A DNA stretch of 5,268 bases, taken from positions 1-5,268 of the forward strand of contig SCPY01000052.1 of the NCBI GenBank assembly GCA_004299495.1, given 5' to 3'. Source of the stretch: a bacterium (GTDB lineage: Bacteria > Omnitrophota > Gorgyraeia > Gygaellales > UBA12090). The notes under the pieces were generated by a model. It saw only the letters and a program-made list of their open reading frames with translations. It was not told the DNA's origin and searched no databases. Of the stretch, positions 1 to 5,268 are shown piece after piece. The stretch's first letter is position 1, and the number at the start of each line of letters is the position of its first letter. A program made the translations under genes and the position numbers.

Positions 1-568
1 CTTTAAATACCTTAGGGTCTCTTAATCGCCAGATGGATTTTAAGCCCTCAACCTGCCTGTTTTCTTCGCCTGCCACATTACTAAAAAGCGCTCCCCCCTC
101 CACAATCTCTTTTACCGCCTGCTCAAAAGGAATGCTCACCCATTTCCGCGTCCCGCGGGCTCCCGCGCGTTTTAGCACCTTGCGGATACGGTAGGGGTCA
201 TACAAGGTCTGAATCCCCGCCTGGCCCTTGGGGCAGATATGACCGTCTATGCCGCTTGAATCCGCCAAAGAACTTTTATAAGGAATGTGCGGCCACATAG
301 TCCAGGGGCTGTAGGGATTACCGTCAATCTTTACCGCCAGGCCATCAATAAACTTCACCTTGATGCCGCATCCGGTATTACACTGCAGGCATACGCTGTT
401 AACGATATTCTCCGGCTTATTCAACTCATATTCCACCTGCGGGCCTTCTGCCAGCGCGTCCCTGTTTGCGCCTGTGAGTTTTGAAATACCCGCGCCTAAC
501 AACGCGCTTACGCCTGAGAGCCGCAGGAATTCTTTTCTGGAGATATTCTTATTTAAATTTTCGCTCAT
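1..568 (-). CDS. Molybdopterin oxidoreductase catalytic (A) subunit, TtrA/SrdA-like, N-terminal part
   Basis: Only the first 189 codons are present; the gene continues beyond position 1. The protein starts with a Tat-type signal: a short basic n-region, the motif ISRKEFLRLSG at residues 9-19, then a small-residue hydrophobic stretch to about residue 31. Next comes the N-terminal [4Fe-4S] site of the DMSO-reductase superfamily, C60-x2-C63-x3-C67, with the fourth ligand in HICPKG (C112). The 44-residue gap between the third and fourth Cys is longer than in formate dehydrogenases or NapA. It carries GNPYSPW and a Pro-rich segment, which I associate with the tetrathionate/selenate reductase-like branch; so does the stretch around residues 143-180 (KWVSIPFEQAVKEIVEG, then VEGLK). 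The expected role is the exported Mo/W-bis-MGD subunit, receiving electrons from the ferredoxin-like subunit encoded upstream. The start ATG overlaps the NrfD stop as ATGA, with only a weak Shine-Dalgarno, so translation is probably coupled. The superfamily is secure; branch and substrate are inferred, since the metal-ligand region is outside the window. Confidence 0.9.
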   Translation of the reverse strand, partial: MSENLNKNISRKEFLRLSGVSALLGAGISKLTGANRDALAEGPQVEYELNKPENIVNSVCLQCNTGCGIKVKFIDGLAVKIDGNPYSPWTMWPHIPYKSSLADSSGIDGHICPKGQAGIQTLYDPYRIRKVLKRAGARGTRKWVSIPFEQAVKEIVEGGALFSNVAGEENRQVEGLKSIWRLRDPKVFK

Positions 569-1770
569 TTATGCACCGGAAGAATTTTCCACCCCGCGTA
601 GAATAAAGCGCTGCCAAAAGCCAAGATGAAGAAAACCAGCCGCCATTCATGAAAGGAAGGTAGATAGCTAAACACTAAATGCGGCTCGATAAAAGCCGAC
701 TCCAGGCCTTTAAGTTCAGGCACCACCTGCGCCGGGATAACGATGTTAAGCCGCACGCTTAAGAAGGTTGAGGCAATCAAAAATCCGGCTATGCCGATAC
801 CTTTTACGCCTGCGCGCCTTGACAAAAGAAGCGCGAGCGGAATAGCACTCCCCAGTAAAAGATGAAAAATCCAGAAGACATACCAGTACTGCCCGGACAA
901 AACCAGCTTCAGGCTCTGCGTGTGGTATTCCATATTCCCCCAGAGAGGGATGGTGATTTCCACAAACTCTAAAAGCAGGTCAAAGCAAAGCAGGCCGAGT
1001 ATTATTTTTGCCAGAATGCCGGCGAGCTCCCTCTGTTCTTCGCCTTTTTTCCAAAAAAAACAGACCACCGAGGTAAGCAATGCCCCGCCGGAGGTTAAGG
1101 CTCCGGTAAGAAATAAAATAGGCATAAGCGAGGTATGCCAATAAGGTTTTGCCCCCACCACGGCAAAGAGCGAACCTACGCCGCCGTGAAAGGCAAGGGC
1201 TAAAGGCACGCCGATAGCGGCTAAAACCCGCACCTTCCTTCTGTCCCGCGCCACCGCCGGCTCAGAAACATCGCGAGAACCGAAAGTTAATCCCTGGAAA
1301 ATAAGCTTTAGCAATCCTGCCGGCTGTTTCTCGGCCAGCCATACTATATCCGAACGCATTGCCAGATAAGTCTCTCCCAAGAGGAGCACAAAATAAACCG
1401 AATAAAGCCAGACCATCCAGGCCATCATAGAGTTGAAATTGGGGCTAAGCCAAATCTTCCATGCCCTTTCCATATGGCCGATGTCAAACCAGATACACAC
1501 CAAGGCCATTAAGAGAGTAATCAGGGCAAGAAAAAGCGCGAGCTTACCAATTGCCTCTAAACGTTTTACCCCAAACACATACACTAAGGCGGAGATAAGA
1601 AAAGCTCCGGCGGACAGGCCGATAAAATAGATATACGCCGCCACCCCCAGCCCCCAGGGCACATAAGAACCGTAGCCAACCAGCTTATGCTCGAATATAA
1701 ATCTTTCCCAAACCCCGATTACGCCCAGGACCAGCAAAACTAACCAGAGAATAAAAATAAGCTTTTTCAT
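565..1770 (-). CDS. NrfD/PsrC/TtrC-family integral membrane quinone-reactive subunit (C subunit)
   Basis: This 401-residue, very hydrophobic protein has about ten predicted membrane segments, near residues 4-21, 44-66, 77-98, 115-136, 183-206, 214-240, 252-277, 295-316, 324-347 and 376-397. NrfD-family landmarks include GSYVPWGL at 34-41, a Gly/Ala-rich second helix (SAGAFL), FDIGHMERAW at 95-104, NFNSMMAW at 111-118, FHGGVGSLF at 194-202 and SGGALL at 227-232. There are no heme-binding CxxCH motifs. Family members anchor the iron-sulfur/molybdopterin subunits and exchange electrons with quinol, without cofactors of their own. At 401 residues it is longer than PsrC-type subunits, which have eight helices, and nearer to TtrC/HybB-like or alternative complex III subunits. 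The C-terminal YLPSFHEW followed by a last helix also fits the longer type. It starts three bases after the ferredoxin stop, with GGGA six bases ahead of the ATG, and its TGA overlaps the next start. Function as quinol dehydrogenase subunit is strongly suggested; the direction of electron flow is inferred. Confidence 0.93.
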   Translation of the reverse strand: MKKLIFILWLVLLVLGVIGVWERFIFEHKLVGYGSYVPWGLGVAAYIYFIGLSAGAFLISALVYVFGVKRLEAIGKLALFLALITLLMALVCIWFDIGHMERAWKIWLSPNFNSMMAWMVWLYSVYFVLLLGETYLAMRSDIVWLAEKQPAGLLKLIFQGLTFGSRDVSEPAVARDRRKVRVLAAIGVPLALAFHGGVGSLFAVVGAKPYWHTSLMPILFLTGALTSGGALLTSVVCFFWKKGEEQRELAGILAKIILGLLCFDLLLEFVEITIPLWGNMEYHTQSLKLVLSGQYWYVFWIFHLLLGSAIPLALLLSRRAGVKGIGIAGFLIASTFLSVRLNIVIPAQVVPELKGLESAFIEPHLVFSYLPSFHEWRLVFFILAFGSALFYAGWKILPVHK

Positions 1771-1773
1771 CTT

Positions 1774-2649
1774 TTATCCCAGGATGTAATATACCTTTGG
1801 TTTTGTGCCTAATTCAGGCTTTAGGGTTGTGATATTCGGACGACTAATCAACTCTGAAACTAAGCTGTCTGTATCAAAGTTATCCCCGAAATAGGTTGCC
1901 CCGCCGATACAGGTGGTTACGCAGGCGGGAAGCAAACCGACTTCAATACGATGGATGCAGAAATGGCACTTTCTGGCATTACCGATGGGTGATAACCCTC
2001 GCTTACGCGGCCACTTTTTATTGTATTCAAAAGCCGGCCTTAATTCATAATCCTGGACTTGGGGCGTCCCCTCGGTATAGGTGTCACCAAAATCCGCGGT
2101 TCTGGCATTATAAGGGCAGGCGGTAATGCAATAGCGGCAGCCGATGCATTTATTATAATCCACAACCACAATCCCGTCTTCACGCTTATAAGTGGCAGTT
2201 ACCGGGCAAACGGAAGTACAGGGAGGATTATCACACTGCATGCAGGGCCGGGGGGTAAAGCGCCTGGTTACCTTAGGGTAGGTGCCGAATTCCTCATCCA
2301 TTACCGGCCGGTACACCACTCCCGGAGGAAGGATATTTTCCGCTTTACAGCCGATAGTGCAGGCGGAACACCCGATACAGCGGCGCAAGTCTAAAACCAT
2401 AGCCCACCTTCGCATCCCGCGCGACTTCTTAAGCGCCTTTAGTAAATCCTCCTGCATCCTCAGGAGCTCATTTTTATAAACAATCTCCCGGGGAAGCTTA
2501 GACAAGTCCGCCTGCGCCGGCTGCTGTTCTTCATCTGCTTTAGCCGCTATTTTATCCGGCTCCACCAGTCCAGCCGCTACGGTAGAAGCCGCGGCCGTAC
2601 CGGCTAATTTCAGGAAATCCTTACGAGAGATTTTTTTCTTCATTTCCAT
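1774..2649 (-). CDS. Tat-exported four-cluster [4Fe-4S] electron-transfer subunit (B subunit, TtrB/PsrB-like)
   Basis: This 291-residue protein carries sixteen ligand-type cysteines in four groups: CIGCSACTIGC (91-101), CMQCDNPPCTSVC (136-148), CIGCRYCITACP (168-179) and CHFC...CVTTC (228-247, spacing x2-x11-x3). This is the DmsB/PsrB/TtrB pattern, which binds four [4Fe-4S] clusters and wires the NrfD subunit to the molybdopterin subunit. The N-terminus has a Tat-like signal, KKKISRKDFLKLAG at 4-17, followed by an Ala-rich hydrophobic stretch. Between signal and first cluster is a 50-60 residue linker with a charged helix (about 54-77). I chose the ATG at 2649 (MEMKKK...), four bases after the porin stop; the ATG at 2643 is equally possible. 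A TTG at 2670 would extend the reading frame by seven codons into the porin gene, but it has no Shine-Dalgarno and lengthens the n-region for no reason. None of the candidate starts has a good ribosome site, so reinitiation after the porin is likely. Its place directly before NrfD and the A subunit matches ttrBCA order. Confidence 0.93.
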   Translation of the reverse strand: MEMKKKISRKDFLKLAGTAAASTVAAGLVEPDKIAAKADEEQQPAQADLSKLPREIVYKNELLRMQEDLLKALKKSRGMRRWAMVLDLRRCIGCSACTIGCKAENILPPGVVYRPVMDEEFGTYPKVTRRFTPRPCMQCDNPPCTSVCPVTATYKREDGIVVVDYNKCIGCRYCITACPYNARTADFGDTYTEGTPQVQDYELRPAFEYNKKWPRKRGLSPIGNARKCHFCIHRIEVGLLPACVTTCIGGATYFGDNFDTDSLVSELISRPNITTLKPELGTKPKVYYILG

Positions 2650-2653
2650 AATG

Positions 2654-3961
2654 CTAAAACTGCGTGGCAACTAAAGCCGAAAGCAAATTATCATCCGCGT
2701 CGTCCGCTCCCTGGCTTTTATTCCAATCATAGCTGAGTTTTAAAATCGTGTTATCGCTGAAGCGATAACCCCCTCCCAGGGAATAGCGGTCATACCTGTT
2801 GGCGGTAACGCTATTCAGGGTAGCGGTAGCATCTCCGTTTAAGTTTATAAAGCTATATCTTGCCGCCGCATAAAATTTCTTAGTCAGATTATAAATCCCG
2901 TCCACAAAACCGAAATTTCCGGAACGGGTCCTGTTTGCCTCATCCTTAAATTGTCCGTAGGAAAGCCGCGCGATGGCCTTGCTATCGCTAAAAACTATTG
3001 GTTCCAGGGGTTTTTTGCCTTTACCAAAGTCGTAGCGGGCATCCAACTCCCACACAGTTCTATCCCAGTCATTTTCTCCGGTAGGACGGCTCACCAATCC
3101 CGCCAGAGACAACTCAGCGCTTGAGCTGTCTAATCTTCCGGAATTATAATACGTCCCGGATAGGTATAACGGGTCAATAGGCGCGTAATAAATCTTTCCC
3201 ATAAAGGCCTTACCGGCGGTAGAATCCGAACCCACTCCGGAATTACCGTCAGAAACCGAAACCACCCAGCCCAACGGCTTTAACCCAATCTTATCCAATT
3301 TTATCTTTCCGGCGAATTCCAGGCCCTCGTCAACTATCGTCGCCCTGGCTGCGGAATTGGAAGGCAAAATCCCTTCCACCGGGTTATCCGTCCAGGTCTC
3401 CTCGCCGAAACCTAACTTAAACCTTCCCAGGCGAGCCGATAAACTAAAAGGCGAGCCTTTAAGAGCGGGAATGAAATCCTTGGATTGCAGAAATAAATAA
3501 TCCATTAAAGGGCTCTGGGCGGTAGCATTATTCACATTAAACCGCAAAGTGACGGTATTGATATCGTCGGGCTGGAAGGCAAGCTGTATTTTGGCATCCG
3601 GCATCTCAAAGGAACCGGCCGGATAACTGCCGGCTTTTCCGGAATCAAAAAATCCAAATGCCGCTCGCCCCTTTAGCTTTAGCTTTGCTAAGGCATTGGC
3701 TAAATCCACTTTGGCCGCTTCCGCCGCTTTGGCTGTCTCTTTAATTTTAGCTACCTCCTCTTTGGCTTTAAGCGACTCTTCCTTTACCTTTGCCTGGCCC
3801 GCCTCCAGATTCTCAATCCTTTTTAATAGATCCTGTACCTGAGACTTTAACCCCGCGATCTCCTCATCCCTTGAAACCGGCTCATCAGCAAAAGACGGCG
3901 CAAGGGCAATACCTGATAGAAATAAGACCGTAAATGTTAACCTAATATAATTATGCCTCAT
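2654..3961 (-). CDS. Outer-membrane β-barrel porin with N-terminal coiled coil
   Basis: The 435-residue product begins with a Sec-type signal peptide (basic MRHNYIR, hydrophobic core 8-20, likely cleavage after A25 in PSFA/DE). Residues about 31-95 form a heptad-patterned, Lys/Glu/Ala-rich helix (IAGLKSQVQDLLKRIENLEAG, then KEE/AKE repeats), probably a periplasmic coiled coil. From about residue 96 onward, alternating aromatic/polar β-strands fill the rest of the protein, including RLGRFKLGFGEETW (177-190), which resembles phosphate-selective (OprO/OprP-type) and related porins. The chain ends in ALVATQF; a terminal Phe is the classic outer-membrane assembly signal. The barrel length of roughly 340 residues would suit about 16 strands, an estimate only. 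No cysteine was seen, so it is neither a lipoprotein nor a multiheme cytochrome. Its position between the cofactor gene and the reductase genes suggests it admits the substrate oxyanion; this is inference. The ATG overlaps the stop of the preceding small gene (ATGA) and has a strong Shine-Dalgarno nine bases upstream. Confidence 0.88.
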   Translation of the reverse strand: MRHNYIRLTFTVLFLSGIALAPSFADEPVSRDEEIAGLKSQVQDLLKRIENLEAGQAKVKEESLKAKEEVAKIKETAKAAEAAKVDLANALAKLKLKGRAAFGFFDSGKAGSYPAGSFEMPDAKIQLAFQPDDINTVTLRFNVNNATAQSPLMDYLFLQSKDFIPALKGSPFSLSARLGRFKLGFGEETWTDNPVEGILPSNSAARATIVDEGLEFAGKIKLDKIGLKPLGWVVSVSDGNSGVGSDSTAGKAFMGKIYYAPIDPLYLSGTYYNSGRLDSSSAELSLAGLVSRPTGENDWDRTVWELDARYDFGKGKKPLEPIVFSDSKAIARLSYGQFKDEANRTRSGNFGFVDGIYNLTKKFYAAARYSFINLNGDATATLNSVTANRYDRYSLGGGYRFSDNTILKLSYDWNKSQGADDADDNLLSALVATQF

Positions 3962-4137
3962 TCTTTGCCGCTCCTTTCTATAATCAGCTCTACCTTCCTC
4001 GGATCTTCTATATCCTTAAGATTATAAACCATGCTCAAGATAATCTGCCTGACAAAATTGCTTAAAAACGGCTTTAAGGGGATCAGCTTATTATTAATGA
4101 ATAATCGCATCTTAAAATTCTTACTGAGTTCTTTCAT
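3958..4137 (-). CDS. Small conserved-looking protein of 59 residues, unknown function
   Basis: An intact reading frame fills the space between moeA and the porin gene: it starts with ATG 21 bases after the moeA stop and ends with a TGA that overlaps the porin ATG (ATGA). The product begins MKELSKNFKMRLFINNKLIP and ends VELIIERSGKE. It looks like a compact β-hairpin (residues 9-21, KMRLFINNKLIPL), an amphipathic helix (about 22-41, PFLSNFVRQIILSMVYNL), a charged turn (KDIEDPRK) and a last β-strand (VELIIER). There is no signal peptide, no cysteine and no clear membrane span, so it is probably cytoplasmic. I have a vague memory of similar short hypothetical proteins with an 'INGK-IPL-PF-' pattern, but cannot assign a family. 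Coding is supported by the exact fit between neighbours, the stop-start overlap and a globular, balanced composition. The purine-rich AAAGAGG upstream lies 14 bases from the ATG, farther than usual. Confidence 0.72.
   Translation of the reverse strand: MKELSKNFKMRLFINNKLIPLKPFLSNFVRQIILSMVYNLKDIEDPRKVELIIERSGKE
3971..3977 (-). promoter_or_regulatory. Shine-Dalgarno site for the porin gene, inside the small gene
   Basis: AAAGGAG on the minus strand ends nine bases before the porin ATG. It is the strongest ribosome site in the window and lies inside the last codons of the 59-aa gene. It fixes the porin start at 3961 and suggests the porin can be translated at higher levels than its neighbours, in addition to coupling through the ATGA overlap. 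Confidence 0.75.
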
Positions 4138-4151
4138 CTTTTTTATAAATA

Positions 4152-4158
4152 CCTCTTT
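4152..4158 (-). promoter_or_regulatory. Possible ribosome binding site for the 59-aa gene
   Basis: AAAGAGG directly follows the moeA TGA on the minus strand. It is 14 bases from the ATG at 4137, longer than the usual 5-10. No better in-frame ATG, GTG or TTG start lies between them: the in-frame codons after the site are TTT, ATA, AAA and AAG. The site is therefore plausible but weak. Confidence 0.4.
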
Positions 4159-5268
4159 TCAGCTTAAATAGGTTACCTGCGCGCTGGCGCCTTTACGAAT
4201 TTCTTCATCCTCTTCCGGAAGCTCCATAATCCCGTTTGCCAAAACCATTGATTTTAAAATTCCCGATCCCTGCGGCCCGGTCAAAGAGGCGCAGAGTGAG
4301 CCGTTTTTATTTTCCAAGGCTACCCGCAGGAAGTAACGCAGGCCCGCTTTCTTCTGAAAATTATCTTTAAAAATTGCCGGCAGATGAAGCCTGAAAAAAT
4401 CTTTTGCCCCCGCCATTTTTAAAAGCGCTGGCCTGACGAACTGCTCAAAGGAAATCATACTGGAAACCGGGTTTCCCGGAAGGCCGAAAACCGGGACCTT
4501 TCTTATCAACCCGAAAGCTAAAGGCTTGCCCGGCTTCATCGCCACTCTCCAGAATTTAATTTCCGCGCCTAAATCGCGCAGGGCGTCTTTCACAAAATCA
4601 TAATCACCGACAGAGATACCTCCGGAAATCAAAAGCATATCCGCGGATAATCCTTTTTTGATTTTGCGCTCCAAATCATCCCTCTTATCTCTGGCTATTC
4701 CCAATAGCACAGGGGCCGCGCCTGTTTTAAGGGCCTGGGCGTAAAGCGAGTAGGCGTTAGAATTGCGAATCTTTCCGGAAGATAATTTCTGATGTATCTC
4801 AACCAACTCATCTCCCGTGGCCAGGATCGCGACTTTCGGCTTTCTAAATACCTTAATCCGGCTTACCCCTAAGGATGCCAGCATGCCGATATATCCGGAT
4901 TTTAAGATATCCCCCTTTGCTATGACGCGCTCGCCCTCCCTTACGTCTTCTCCGGCATAGCGCACATTCTCGCCTTTTTTTACCCCGGCAAATATTTTAA
5001 CATATTCTCTTCCTCTTAATCCCGAGCCCTTGATTCCGGGTTCCGTATTTTCCACCATCACCACGCTATCCGCTCCCCTGGGAAGCACCGCGCCGGTCAT
5101 TATCCTGATTGCCTGGCCATTACCAACGGATTTCCTTGCGCTGTATCCCGCGGGCAAATCCGCTATAACCTTTAAGATTTTAGGATTTTTTCTTGATGCC
5201 CCTTGAACATCTTTGGCAATAATCGCGAATCCATCCATCGCGCTGTTATTAAAAGGGGGGATATTTTC
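4159..5268 (-). CDS. moeA: Molybdopterin molybdenumtransferase MoeA, N-terminus missing
   Basis: MoeA inserts molybdate into adenylylated molybdopterin in the last step of molybdenum cofactor synthesis, in the cytoplasm. The 369 visible residues begin ENIPPFNNSAMDGFA, the MoeA substrate-site motif (usually P-x-F-D-N-S-A-M-D-G-Y-A), so the ATG at 5238 lies inside this motif and is not the start. Other landmarks by visible residue number are RIMTGAVLPRGAD (55-67), LATGDE (149-154), SGGISVGDYD (215-224) in the MogA-like domain, KPGKPLAFG (245-253) and GLPGNPVSS (262-270). The end has the β-rich domain IV with LANGIMELPE (343-352). E. coli MoeA is about 411 residues, so roughly 45 residues are missing at the window edge. 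One variation is NN for the usual DN before SAMDG. It is co-directional with the reductase genes and 21 bases from the next start, so it probably supplies the cofactor for the A subunit. Tungsten instead of molybdenum cannot be excluded. Confidence 0.96.
   Translation of the reverse strand, partial: ENIPPFNNSAMDGFAIIAKDVQGASRKNPKILKVIADLPAGYSARKSVGNGQAIRIMTGAVLPRGADSVVMVENTEPGIKGSGLRGREYVKIFAGVKKGENVRYAGEDVREGERVIAKGDILKSGYIGMLASLGVSRIKVFRKPKVAILATGDELVEIHQKLSSGKIRNSNAYSLYAQALKTGAAPVLLGIARDKRDDLERKIKKGLSADMLLISGGISVGDYDFVKDALRDLGAEIKFWRVAMKPGKPLAFGLIRKVPVFGLPGNPVSSMISFEQFVRPALLKMAGAKDFFRLHLPAIFKDNFQKKAGLRYFLRVALENKNGSLCASLTGPQGSGILKSMVLANGIMELPEEDEEIRKGASAQVTYLS

Noticed and set aside
1..568. 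A subunit as a formate dehydrogenase or NapA-type nitrate reductase
   Set aside because: The spacing to the fourth Cys and the sequence after it do not fit those families, and the B-C-A neighbours with an NrfD subunit fit the TtrA/PsrA side better.
287..2479. Several plus-strand open frames of 65-111 codons opposite the reductase genes
   Set aside because: Each lies antisense to a gene with clear family motifs, has no recognisable domain and shows low-complexity or biased composition typical of shadow frames.
2650..2670. TTG at 2670 as the start of the ferredoxin-like subunit
   Set aside because: It lies inside the porin gene, has no ribosome site and only adds seven residues before a complete Tat n-region; the ATG codons at 2649 and 2643 are better.
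2654..3961. Porin as an MtrB-like conduit for extracellular electron transfer
   Set aside because: No multiheme cytochrome gene and no CxxCH motif is present in the window, and the barrel is much shorter than MtrB. A diffusion porin is simpler.
3958..4158. The moeA-porin gap as a non-coding region with promoter or terminator
   Set aside because: No stem-loop with a T-run or convincing -35/-10 pair was seen, and an intact 59-codon frame with an ATGA overlap fills it.
5236..5238. ATG at 5238 as the moeA start
   Set aside because: The frame is open to the window edge, and the upstream codons encode PPFNNSA, part of the conserved MoeA motif that runs into MDG. The real start is outside the window.

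Overview
The window is one tightly packed operon segment, all on the minus strand, so transcription runs from position 5268 towards 1. In that order it holds the C-terminal ~370 codons of moeA (molybdenum cofactor assembly), a 59-codon small protein gene, a β-barrel porin with an N-terminal coiled coil, a Tat-exported protein with four [4Fe-4S] clusters (B subunit), an NrfD-family quinol/quinone membrane subunit (C subunit), and the first 189 codons of a Tat-exported molybdopterin oxidoreductase (A subunit). The first and last genes run off the window edges.

The B-C-A gene order, the 16-cysteine B subunit, the long NrfD-type C subunit and the N-terminal sequence of A all resemble the tetrathionate reductase (TtrBCA) / SrdBCA branch of the DMSO-reductase superfamily. 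In the inferred scheme, quinol is oxidised at the NrfD subunit, electrons pass through the B-subunit clusters to the A-subunit cluster and the Mo/W-bis-MGD centre, and an oxyanion or sulfur compound is reduced outside the cytoplasmic membrane. The reverse direction cannot be excluded. The substrate cannot be read from the sequence because most of A, including the metal-ligand region, lies outside the window. MoeA would supply the cofactor, and the porin could admit the substrate through an outer membrane.

Genes are separated by 21 bases or less, or overlap by 4 bases (ATGA) at two junctions: small gene/porin and NrfD/A subunit. No promoter, terminator, tRNA, rRNA, mobile element, CRISPR array or notable repeat was seen. 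There is no gene-free stretch longer than 21 bases.

The organism is a diderm (Gram-negative-type) bacterium, because of the porin with its terminal Phe, and probably a respiring anaerobe. GC content looks moderate by eye. The lineage cannot be fixed from this window; an uncultivated group such as Omnitrophota is only a guess.

The least explained items are the 59-aa protein, translationally linked between moeA and the porin, and the Arg-Lys (not Arg-Arg) form of both Tat signals.
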